DNA of 7,775 nt, taken from the NCBI GenBank assembly GCA_003157235.1, contig PMJC01000119.1, positions 1-7,775 of the forward strand. The letters are read 5' to 3'. The notes under the pieces are model-generated. The model was not told the origin of the DNA. It was given only the letters and a program-made list of their open reading frames with translations, and searched no databases. Position 1 is the first letter of the stretch. Every line of letters begins with the position of its first letter. Origin of the DNA: Methanosarcina sp. (GTDB lineage: Archaea; Halobacteriota; Methanosarcinia; Methanosarcinales; Methanosarcinaceae). Below, piece after piece: positions 1 through 5,419 of this stretch. Both the position numbers and the translations under genes were made by a program.

Positions 1-1117
1 TGAGGGCTTTGTTTAGATCTGACCGGATCATCAGCTGTACAAGATCGGAAAACTTTGTCTTGGCTTTCCAGTTTAACAATTTTTCTGCTTTTGAAGGATC
101 GCCGATCAAAAGGTCAACTTCTGTTAAACGATAGTAGACCGGATCAATTTCAACTATTACTGTTCCGGGTTTTAAATTAACAAAGTTGTATTTATACGAT
201 GAAGAGTTTTTTTCAAAGTCTATTAATGATTTAGCTTTGTCCAAGTTTACACTTTTAATATGTCCCTTTTCATTTTCTTCACTCCCCTTCCACTCAATTT
301 GAATTCCAAGTTCTCTGAAAGTAAGTTCTGTAAATTCTCTTACCGTGTGATTTTCACCGGTCGCAAGGACAAAGTCTTCGGCTTTTTCGTAATGAAGGAT
401 ACGCACCATACCTTCGCAATATTCGGGGGCATAACCCCAGTCCCTTTTTGCATCAAGGTTTCCAAGGTAAAGCTTCTCCTGTAGTCCATGCTTTATTTTT
501 GTGGCTGCCATCGTAATTTTTCTGGTAACGAATGTCTCCCCCCGAATAGGAGATTCGTGGTTGAATAAAATACCATTACATGCAAAAATATCATAGGCTT
601 CCCGGTAGTTGACCGTAATCCAGTATGCGTACAGTTTAGCTACTGCGTACGGGCTTCTAGGATAAAAGGGAGTTGTTTCTTTCTGGGGAATTTCCTGAAC
701 CTGGCCGTAAAGTTCACTGGTTGAAGCCTGGTAGAATTTTGTTTTGATCTCAAGGCCCAGAATTCGAATAGCCTCCAGAAGACGCAGTGTTCCTATCCCA
801 TCGGAATTTGCAGTATATTCCGGGGTTTCGAAAGATACTTGGACATGGCTCTGAGCTGCCAGATTGTAAATTTCTTCTGGCTGGGTTTCCTGTATTATGC
901 GGATAAGATTAGTAGAATCTGTAAGATCGCCATAATGCATGAAAAAATTTACGTTTCTTTCATGAGGATCTTTATAAAGATGATCGACCCTTGCAGTATT
1001 AAATGAAGAAGATCTCCGCTTTATACCGTGTACAATATAGCCCTTCTTAAGAAGAAATTCAGCTAAGTAGGCCCCATCCTGACCTGTAATTCCGGTGATC
1101 AATGCAACTTTAACCAT
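1..1117 (-). CDS. gmd: GDP-mannose 4,6-dehydratase, C-terminus cut by window edge
   Basis: Converts GDP-mannose to GDP-4-keto-6-deoxymannose in the cytoplasm, the entry step to GDP-fucose, GDP-rhamnose and related sugars for surface glycans. The frame is open for 372 codons from the ATG and runs off the left edge; by comparison with the about 373-residue E. coli enzyme, only a short C-terminal tail seems missing. Seen: the Rossmann glycine motif GITGQDG (residues 9-15), the active-site stretch STSELYG with Thr133 and Glu135, and the YxxxK pair Tyr157/Lys161 of extended short-chain dehydrogenases. The family signature [17 protein letters not shown] is at 186-202 and RDWGYAPEY at 225-233. The C-terminal block with [20 protein letters not shown] is also typical. 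The start is supported by GGAG (1125-1128) 7 nt upstream. The gene lies directly behind a MITE-like element. Genes to the left are not visible; a fucose or rhamnose synthase would be expected there. Confidence 0.96.
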   Translation of the reverse strand, partial: MVKVALITGITGQDGAYLAEFLLKKGYIVHGIKRRSSSFNTARVDHLYKDPHERNVNFFMHYGDLTDSTNLIRIIQETQPEEIYNLAAQSHVQVSFETPEYTANSDGIGTLRLLEAIRILGLEIKTKFYQASTSELYGQVQEIPQKETTPFYPRSPYAVAKLYAYWITVNYREAYDIFACNGILFNHESPIRGETFVTRKITMAATKIKHGLQEKLYLGNLDAKRDWGYAPEYCEGMVRILHYEKAEDFVLATGENHTVREFTELTFRELGIQIEWKGSEENEKGHIKSVNLDKAKSLIDFEKNSSSYKYNFVNLKPGTVIVEIDPVYYRLTEVDLLIGDPSKAEKLLNWKAKTKFSDLVQLMIRSDLNKAL

Positions 1118-1145
1118 TTTTTTACTCCATTCTATTAAAAGATCC

Positions 1146-1265
1146 TTAGGACTTACACACTTGATATATAAAATCAAATCCAGTGAACATCATGGTTTAA
1201 ATTTACATTCTAGACATTTAATGGTTTAAAGCTACCGTTTTTCAGTTCAAATGTGTAAGTCCTAA
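1146..1265. mobile_element. 120-bp MITE-like element with terminal inverted repeats
   Basis: The ends are inverted repeats of 19 bp with 18 matches: TTAGGACTTACACACTTGA at 1146-1164 and the complement of TTAGGACTTACACATTTGA at 1247-1265. It is directly flanked by ATCC on both sides (1142-1145 and 1266-1269), a candidate 4-bp target duplication; the match can be read as 7 bp, ATCCTTA, if the first TTA of the element is counted. There is no coding capacity, as expected of a non-autonomous element mobilised by a DDE transposase elsewhere. Inside are two direct copies of ATGGTTTAAA, 29 bp apart (1192-1201, 1221-1230). A decayed relative lies at 5068-5186. The parent insertion sequence cannot be named from this window. 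Confidence 0.75.
1163..1174 (-). promoter_or_regulatory. Probable TATA box of gmd, inside the MITE end
   Basis: On the minus strand this reads ATTTTATATATC, a good archaeal TATA-box match. Its centre is about 50 nt upstream of the gmd ATG. A start site about 25 nt downstream would fall near 1142, leaving a leader of about 25 nt that carries the GGAG ribosome site. The box overlaps the inner edge of the left terminal repeat of the 120-bp element, so the mobile element probably supplies the promoter. Placement is inferred; no transcript data. Confidence 0.5.
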
Positions 1266-1562
1266 ATCCTTAATTCATTATAACCCTAATTTGACAGAAA
1301 CATATATTTTATAATGTATAAATAATCTACGTGAGCCATATCTTTTACGACTACCTAGTACTCACTCCTGTGGTAATGAAACTGGAAACTGAACTTGTGA
1401 TCAGAGATTACAGTGATATATTTTCCCTATAGTAAACAAAATATTCACCGATAATAAGTTGGGGCAGGGTATCTATTTTAGTGTTGATTTTCAAAATTTG
1501 GGATTCATTTGTGCTCATAAATTTATATTATAAAGGCAAGAAAATTCCTTAACCGATTACCA

Positions 1563-1779
1563 ATGAACATACTTAAAACAGTTATAAAAAAGTTTTGTGC
1601 TATTTAAAAGTGACTTAGTTCCAAAATTTAGTGATTTTACATTTATTGATTTAAATCTAAATTTCCAAGGAGAATTTGGTCTTCAATCAAATTCTGTATT
1701 CGACTCTTCCTTGTCTATGATATTTACACAGCAAAATTTATTGAATAGTTTTGAAGTTGCCTTATTCAAAGTAGTGTGA
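1563..1779 (+). pseudogene. Frameshifted N-terminal relic of unknown protein
   Basis: An ATG frame at 1563 gives MNILKTVIKKFCAI and stops at once. A second frame from 1597 stays open for 60 codons to a TGA, reading VLFKSDLVPKFSDF at its start. Joining the two by a single frameshift near 1596 gives a coherent N-terminus (MNILKTVIKKF followed by VLFKSDLVPKF), which suggests a broken gene and not two small ones. The style (short basic start, then hydrophobic and Phe-rich text) reminds me of archaeal transposase N-termini, but no motif or catalytic residue is visible and I do not recognise the family. A TATA-like stretch lies at 1521-1531. The alternative is chance open sequence in AT-rich DNA. 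Confidence 0.3.
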
Positions 1780-2048
1780 TAATACATTACTGTAGGAACT
1801 TGAACAAAGATTAGCATGAATTAGCCACAGATGAAGCAAGTTTATTAATAAAAAAGCTTATAAAAATATCGCTGGTATGATCTATCGCAAATATAAATTT
1901 ATACTTATGATAAACAATAAATCCAATCTGAATAGCATACAATAAAGACAGATAATCTATAGTATATTCCATTAATAGTGATCTTTGTTAATTAACTAAT
2001 ATTTCTATAGGCTGATTTTCCGATTAGTTATTTGGGGACATAAGATCA

Positions 2049-2309
2049 TTAATCAAGTTTTTCAAAATTGGAAGGATATTTCTTTTATAATGGTATGAGG
2101 AGCTTTTAGTCTAATTTTATATCATAAAGTGTTTTCACTTTTGAAAGCTAGTAAAATGATAAATTCTGAGCTTCTTAAATGTTAGCTCCTTCAAGGTGAG
2201 CCTCTTTAAGGTCAGCTCCATAAAGGTTAGCCTCCGGAAGGTTAGCCATTATAAGGTAAACTCCTTGAAGGCTATCTCCTCAAATATATTTTCTCTCTGA
2301 AATATCCAT
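2049..2309 (-). pseudogene. Decayed pentapeptide-repeat protein gene
   Basis: Read on the minus strand in one constant frame, this stretch shows consecutive five-residue units of the A(N/D)LxX type: ANLPE ANLYG ADLKE AHLEG ANI, preceded by weaker units (DSLQG, VYLIM). It then runs into a C-terminal tail, LSKVKTLYDIKLD and KKYPSNFEKLD, of a kind I recall ending many pentapeptide proteins. Five in-frame stops interrupt it (TGA at 2280-2282 and four further downstream) before the terminal TAA at 2049-2051, so it cannot be translated whole. No frameshift is needed. An ATG at 2307-2309 is in frame but has no ribosome site, and the original start may lie further upstream. Pentapeptide proteins fold into a right-handed beta-helix; the role of this one is unknown. 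Restoring the stops to Lys, Gln or Glu codons takes single-base changes, as expected of neutral decay. Confidence 0.8.
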
Positions 2310-2350
2310 TTACAATTATCGACTTTGGACTAAAATAAACATTAGTATGT

Positions 2351-2368
2351 TAGGAAGAAATCTTCCTA
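2351..2368. repeat. Perfect 8-bp inverted repeat, 2-nt spacer
   Basis: TAGGAAGA and TCTTCCTA face each other across AA. The spacer is too short for a stable RNA hairpin without opening a pair, so a protein-binding palindrome or chance are both possible. A T-rich stretch follows on the plus strand about 20 nt later. No role can be assigned. Confidence 0.3.
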
Positions 2369-2572
2369 CCTTCAGAATTTAGTTTTTAAAATTTGTCTAA
2401 TTATAAGCTGGATCTATAAAGCCCACACGAAATGATAGCTACGTTCTTAAGAAAAAAAATGCTGTTTTATAAATACCAATTATATTTGATTAAGGTCTTA
2501 TCATAATTTGATATGAAAAAAGAAGAAAAACTCTATTGTAACAACTTCATCTGAGGAATATCAACACTCTGG

Positions 2573-2731
2573 ATGATGAAAGAAAATAATAAAGTACAAA
2601 AGTTTACAAATGAATCCAAGTATTATAAAATATATCACAATTGTCATATAAGACTGGATAGTAATTTATATAAAAAGCAGAATCAAATCATTTTCTCAAT
2701 TTCAACAACTAAGGCAGATCTTAACGTTTAA
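2573..2731 (+). CDS. Doubtful small ORF, 52 codons
   Basis: A frame beginning ATG ATG encodes a basic, hydrophilic 52-residue peptide starting MMKENNKVQKFTNESKYY and ending at TAA. There is no ribosome site upstream, no clear TATA box and no recognised family. In DNA this AT-rich an open run of this length is less likely than usual by chance but not rare. It may be a fragment of a decayed gene. Listed only for completeness. Confidence 0.2.
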   Translation: MMKENNKVQKFTNESKYYKIYHNCHIRLDSNLYKKQNQIIFSISTTKADLNV

Positions 2732-2847
2732 ACAAAAAACGAATTTCACAAGTGATTAAGAGACTTGTTATTATTTTCTGGGTTTTACAGTATCCATATC
2801 AAAGAAAAAGTGATTTTCCATATTCATGCTTAAACTCAAATTGGTAT

Positions 2848-3012
2848 TTATAAACCTATAATTCTGAAGAAAATAAGTGAACTTTTCAAAGTATTGTGGA
2901 AAAAATCTATAACTTCAGGCTTTTCACATTTATATAATTCTTCATTAATAAGAACCATAGATATTACTCTATCCTGAATTTCTCTGAAAGCATCTATGAC
3001 TTCTGAACTCAT
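2848..3012 (-). CDS. Small hypothetical protein, 54 aa
   Basis: An open frame on the minus strand starts at ATG (3010-3012) and encodes a 54-residue peptide beginning MSSEVIDAFREIQDRVISMV, rich in helix-forming residues, with a single Cys (position 29) and a hydrophobic end. The ATG overlaps the TAA of the upstream frame (TAATG), a layout typical of translationally coupled genes. GGAG lies only 2 nt before the ATG, too close to be optimal. No family is recognised. The upstream frame looks decayed, so this may be the last piece of a former two-gene unit or a small genuine protein. Confidence 0.35.
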   Translation of the reverse strand: MSSEVIDAFREIQDRVISMVLINEELYKCEKPEVIDFFHNTLKSSLIFFRIIGL

Positions 3013-3349
3013 TACTCCAATTTTGCTTTTACTTTAACTGTTGCCGAACCAAATTTCGTCTCATTTTCACGGAATCCTACAAAAATGAAGTGAACACAGT
3101 GATCACAGCATATAATTGTCATCAAGCCAATATCGTTGTTGATGAAGTAAAATAACAATGGTATATGGAGAGAATACAATCAAAGCCTTGATCATACTCG
3201 ATATTTGTAGATTTGAATCAATAACTTAAAGACTCCATCATTGTGCATTTCCAAAAGGGAATTCTCAAGTTTAGAGATTCATCTGAATGAATGTTTTCCA
3301 ATGATATGAACCAAATTATGTAGTTACATCCACTATTAAATCCAAAATG
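3012..3349 (-). pseudogene. Probable decayed gene of unknown function
   Basis: Minus-strand reading gives three long open pieces in succession. The first is 43 codons (3349-3221), with NYIIWFISLENIHSDESL inside, ending at a TGA. The second, in the same frame, is 31 codons (3217-3125), starting FKSTNIEYDQGFDCILS. The third, in another frame, ends at TAA 3012-3014 with GFRENETKFGSATVKVKAKL. One stop and one frameshift would join them into about 110 codons. The charged composition of the last piece looks coding. That piece also has its own ATG at 3122 (36 codons, containing CCDHC), so a short protein is possible. No family recognised; the reconstruction is inference. Confidence 0.35.
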
Positions 3350-3420
3350 TTATTCATGGATAACTGTCAAGTAGTATTGGGTGAAACTACTGGTTGGTTA
3401 TTGAATGAAAAGATTTCTAT

Positions 3421-3671
3421 TTATAAATAGTTCACAGAACCTGCATCAAGATCTGCCTGTGTTATTGTGTAAGTACCTGTTTCTTTAACGCTTTTATATG
3501 CATCAAGATACGTATTTGATATAGAGGTTTGGCATTTCTGTTGTCTGTAACCACAAAAGTTCCTTTGCTGGCCACATTTCCAGAGTTAGTTACATACTAA
3601 GTGTGCGATACCTGTTATATAGGAAATAAACCTATCGAGATGATGACATCAGTTATAATCGAAACTGGCCC
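3421..3671 (-). pseudogene. Decayed second DUF11-like repeat of the surface protein
   Basis: This continues the 3672-4112 reading frame past its TAG. In the same frame one reads GPVSII, then stops at 3615-3617 and 3597-3599, then YVTNSGNVASKGTFVVTDN, the classic core of a DUF11-type repeat. A single frameshift near 3530 leads to SISNTYLDAYKSVKETG and TYTITQADLDAGSV, ending at TAA 3421-3423. The last phrase parallels TYTIKQADIDAGSI of the intact repeat next door. The original protein therefore had at least two tandem repeats, and this part is dead. Sequence beyond 3421 shows no further repeat. Confidence 0.75.
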
Positions 3672-4112
3672 CTATAAGACTTTTACTGTTGCAGTATCAC
3701 TAGTGATTCCTGATATCGACTGTGGAGTTGTTATATTCACTGAATTGGTTATAGAACCAGCATCAATATCTGCCTGCTTTATTGTGTAGGTTGTCTGTCC
3801 TGTAACAAAAGGTGAAGAATATGTTCCACCAATAACATCAAGCTCTGGAACACCGTCGGAGAGGACTACTAGGCCAGTTTTGTTACCTGTAACATTAATA
3901 TATCCTGAGATCGGGATAGATCCTATATTGATCACAGTGTAGTCGAATGTGATATTTTGCCCTACAGCACTATAAGTCATTGGAGATGCTGTTTCTACGA
4001 TTAACACATTATATGTTTGTATTGCAGCAGCAAATGTCACAAATATCACAAAAAAAACGGTCAATAGAACCGCGGGCAACCCCATTCTTGTGTATGATTT
4101 TAATTTCCCCAT
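3672..4112 (-). CDS. Exported DUF11-like repeat protein, truncated by a stop
   Basis: Predicted 146-residue surface or secreted protein. A basic N-terminus (MGKLKSYTR) is followed by a hydrophobic segment at about 11-30 ending in AAA, a signal peptide or membrane anchor. The rest is one beta-rich repeat of the DUF11/conserved-repeat type: VGQNITFDYTVINIG at 50-64 and TYTIKQADIDAGSITNSVN at 108-126. Such domains occur in tandem in archaeal cell-envelope proteins. Four N-glycosylation sequons (Asn53, 73, 77, 126) fit an exported archaeal protein. The start is firm: GGAGGT (minus strand, 4119-4124) lies 6 nt upstream of the ATG. The TAG stop (3672-3674) comes right after ATVKVL and the next repeat is readable behind it, so this is most likely a truncated remnant of a longer gene, though the front part may still be expressed. 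Confidence 0.75.
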   Translation of the reverse strand: MGKLKSYTRMGLPAVLLTVFFVIFVTFAAAIQTYNVLIVETASPMTYSAVGQNITFDYTVINIGSIPISGYINVTGNKTGLVVLSDGVPELDVIGGTYSSPFVTGQTTYTIKQADIDAGSITNSVNITTPQSISGITSDTATVKVL

Positions 4113-4118
4113 TAGAAT

Positions 4119-4124
4119 ACCTCC
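4119..4124 (-). promoter_or_regulatory. Strong Shine-Dalgarno site of the exported protein
   Basis: GGAGGT on the minus strand, within GAGGAGGTAT, is 6 nt from the ATG. It is the strongest ribosome site in the window and fixes the start at 4112. Confidence 0.85.
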
Positions 4125-4165
4125 TCATATTTCTTACAAGCTTTTTAATAATCATTGTGATGAGT

Positions 4166-4189
4166 TAGACCATTTACACCATTGGTCTA
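4166..4189. repeat. Inverted repeat TAGACCA/TGGTCTA in the leader
   Basis: A perfect 7-bp inverted repeat (4166-4172 and 4183-4189) with a 10-nt loop lies 54-77 nt upstream of the exported-protein ATG. If transcription starts at the TATA-like boxes further upstream, it would form a hairpin in the mRNA leader; otherwise it could be an operator. It is one of the few GC-containing symmetric sites in this AT-rich region. Its role is unknown. Confidence 0.35.
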
Positions 4190-4245
4190 CAAACCAAAAT
4201 TTTTAAAATTTATGCCTAAATTTATTCCAATAAGTATCATTTTGT

Positions 4246-4274
4246 GTATTTATACAAAAATACCTATTTATAAG
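4246..4274 (-). promoter_or_regulatory. Candidate TATA boxes for the exported protein
   Basis: Minus-strand CTTATAAATAGG (4263-4274) and GTATAAATAC (4246-4255) both fit the archaeal TATA consensus. They lie roughly 135-160 nt before the ATG and would give leaders of about 115-130 nt; long leaders are known in Methanosarcina. In DNA this AT-rich such matches are easily found by chance. Confidence 0.3.
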
Positions 4275-4559
4275 CATATATATATGAACAAATATATTTA
4301 TTAAATTAACATATCTTAGAATATATAAATATAATAGAATTTATTTTCCTTAATATAAAATAATTCTATACAATTTATAAAGACTTATGATAATTATACT
4401 GCATATATCTAAGAATATTTAACGACCATATGTAACCACACAAAATAAGCAGGCACAATCCTATTTTTTAATAGTTTTTTAGTTCTTAGAGTTACAATTC
4501 TATTTGTATAGAATTTTCAAATCCAAGTCTGTCTATTTTTTCCATACCGAAACAATCTT

Positions 4560-4739
4560 GTGGCACTGAAAAATATTGACCCTTGAGAACCTTCAACTCT
4601 GCGATCTGGTGGGAATGTTCTGATCATAAAATACAGCTTGAGTGACCTTCAGCAAACGCATAAGTTTTGCCACAAAAACCTCTACATGAAAATGAATAGT
4701 AGTCAACTACCCTACAAATTAGCGTGGGGTAGTTGACTA
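4560..4739 (+). mobile_element. Possible IS200/IS605 right-end relic with tnpB 3' tail
   Basis: A plus-strand frame running toward the hairpin at 4700-4739 contains EPSTLRSGGNVLI from 4587, which resembles the C-terminal tails of archaeal TnpB proteins, interrupted by a TGA at 4584-4586. The strong hairpin sits about 100 bases further on, where IS200/IS605-type elements carry their right-end hairpin. None of the diagnostic TnpB features (RuvC residues, zinc finger) is present, since only a tail would remain. The assignment is from remembered family style and is tentative. Confidence 0.35.
4700..4739. repeat. Long perfect hairpin, 13-bp arms, IS-end-like
   Basis: TAGTCAACTACCC (4700-4712) and GGGTAGTTGACTA (4727-4739) are exact reverse complements. 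Three further pairs (one of them G-U) extend the stem to 16 bp, leaving the loop AAATTAGC. No T-run follows on either strand, so a terminator is unlikely. A subterminal hairpin with GTTGACT arms matches my memory of IS200/IS605-type ends in archaea and cyanobacteria. Confidence 0.75.
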
Positions 4740-4816
4740 ACATCATTAGCATAAATTCTAAAAAAGAAATAAAAAAAGAATTAAGAATTTTATCTTATAG
4801 GCAAATATTATAAAAA

Positions 4817-5056
4817 TTAAATCAAAATAAAAAGCTGAAGTCCTGATGGTGATCTACAATATTCAGATTTTTCAATCGGATCTAATACAAGAGAATCCAC
4901 TTCACTTAGATATGCTTCATCACTAGTTGTTACTTAATACAGAGAATATTCTCTTTATTCAACTTTGTAACAGCCAATATATATTTTCTTTACTTATCTT
5001 CGCTCGACCATACGATAATGATAATGAAGTTTAATGTATTCATCTGCAGTTGGTAT
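4817..5056 (-). pseudogene. Possible decayed gene, family unknown
   Basis: One minus-strand frame reads IPTADEYIKLHYHYRMVERR, stop, VKKIYIGCYKVE, stop, REYSLY, stop, then 38 open codons with VTTSDEAYLSEVDSLVLD and PIEKSEYCRSPSGL to a TAA at 4817-4819. All three internal stops are TAA and would revert to Lys, Gln or Glu by one base change. Phrase quality looks protein-like and no frameshift is needed. There is no start codon context and no recognised family. Chance cannot be excluded. Confidence 0.33.
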
Positions 5057-5102
5057 TTATTTTGTACTTAGGACTCATGCATTTGAGGTACAAAATCAAG
5101 TA

Positions 5103-5111
5103 CTATAAATA
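5103..5111 (+). promoter_or_regulatory. Candidate distal TATA box upstream of adh
   Basis: CTATAAATA is a good archaeal TATA match, but it lies about 310 nt before the adh ATG, implying a leader near 290 nt. Poorer A/T boxes occur closer (5241-5258 and about 5376-5388). It falls inside the decayed MITE copy. It is uncertain which, if any, is used. Confidence 0.25.
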
Positions 5112-5141
5112 GGGGTTTAAATATAAATTTTAAATAGTTAA

Positions 5142-5153
5142 AGGTTTAAACCT
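5142..5153. repeat. 12-bp palindrome AGGTTTAAACCT
   Basis: A perfect palindrome just downstream of where transcription from the 5103-5111 box would begin, so it is placed like an operator. It includes the second GGTTTAAA box of the MITE copy, so it may simply be element sequence that drifted into symmetry. Confidence 0.3.
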
Positions 5154-5186
5154 ATTGATATTTCGATTCCACTTTTTAGATCCAGT

Positions 5187-5419
5187 ATAATTTAAGTAGA
5201 ATAAAATTTCTACGATTAATAATCCTAGAAAAAAAAATGGACAATATAAATTAAAAAAACATTAGCTTTTTGCCCTGAATTTATACTCGCTGCTCGAATA
5301 AACCTTTTCAAGGAACAAAACTTTATTAGCCGGAGAGAAAAAGTAATTTCAATTAATAGTTTGTGGTTTTGATAAAAATTTAAAAAATTCGAAAGTTATG
5401 ATTATGGGAAGTAAAATTC
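5187..5419. other. Leader region of adh, no gene seen
   Basis: AT-rich DNA between the MITE relic and the dehydrogenase. It contains A-runs and TATA-like stretches on the plus strand and a weak GGGAAG (5406-5411) shortly before the ATG. No coding relic was recognised. Confidence 0.5.

Larger units (their letters stand above)
2310..2847. other. AT-rich stretch without a convincing gene
   Basis: This 538-base stretch holds only a short palindrome (2351-2368) and one weak 52-codon frame (2573-2731). No RNA gene, repeat family or recognisable relic was found on either strand. Confidence 0.5.
4113..4559. other. Very AT-rich upstream region, no gene seen
   Basis: This 447-base stretch precedes the exported-protein gene. 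Between 4261 and 4380 I count only 14 G or C in 120 bases. It contains the ribosome site, an inverted repeat and TATA-like boxes listed separately, plus a hairpin-capable AATTCTAT/ATAGAATT pair at 4496-4515. No coding relic was recognised. Confidence 0.5.
5068..5186. mobile_element. Decayed second copy of the 120-bp MITE
   Basis: Aligned by eye to the element at 1146-1265 in the same orientation. The left end TTAGGACTCATGCATTTGA matches 16 of 19 bases of the right-terminal repeat sequence. AAAATCAA falls at offset 24 in both copies, and two GGTTTAAA boxes recur with the same 29-bp spacing (5114-5121 and 5143-5150). The stretch between those boxes agrees at about two thirds of positions. The right end is degraded (TTTTTAGATCC against GTGTAAGTCC). 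No target duplication is left, so this is an older insertion. Confidence 0.6.

Noticed and set aside
260..484. Plus-strand open frame of 74 codons
   Set aside because: Lies wholly within gmd on the opposite strand; no family resemblance.
1993..2030. 8-bp inverted repeat TAACTAAT/ATTAGTTA with 22-nt spacer
   Set aside because: A/T-only arms of this length are expected by chance here, and no gene lies next to it.
2161..2280. Tandem DNA repeat resembling a CRISPR array (AAGGTTAGCCTC-like units)
   Set aside because: The 15-base rhythm is explained by pentapeptide codons on the minus strand; there are no constant repeats with unique spacers.
3601..4168. Two plus-strand open frames of 62 codons (3601-3789, 3980-4168)
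   Set aside because: Antisense to the exported protein and its decayed repeat; no ribosome sites or recognisable protein text.
4829..4846. GAAGTCCTGA as a further MITE end
   Set aside because: Only the AAGTCCT core matches; the rest of the 19-bp end and the internal boxes are absent.
1118..5419. A new multi-gene defence or mobile system
   Set aside because: The interval holds mainly broken frames and element ends; no set of intact neighbouring genes with complementary domains is present.
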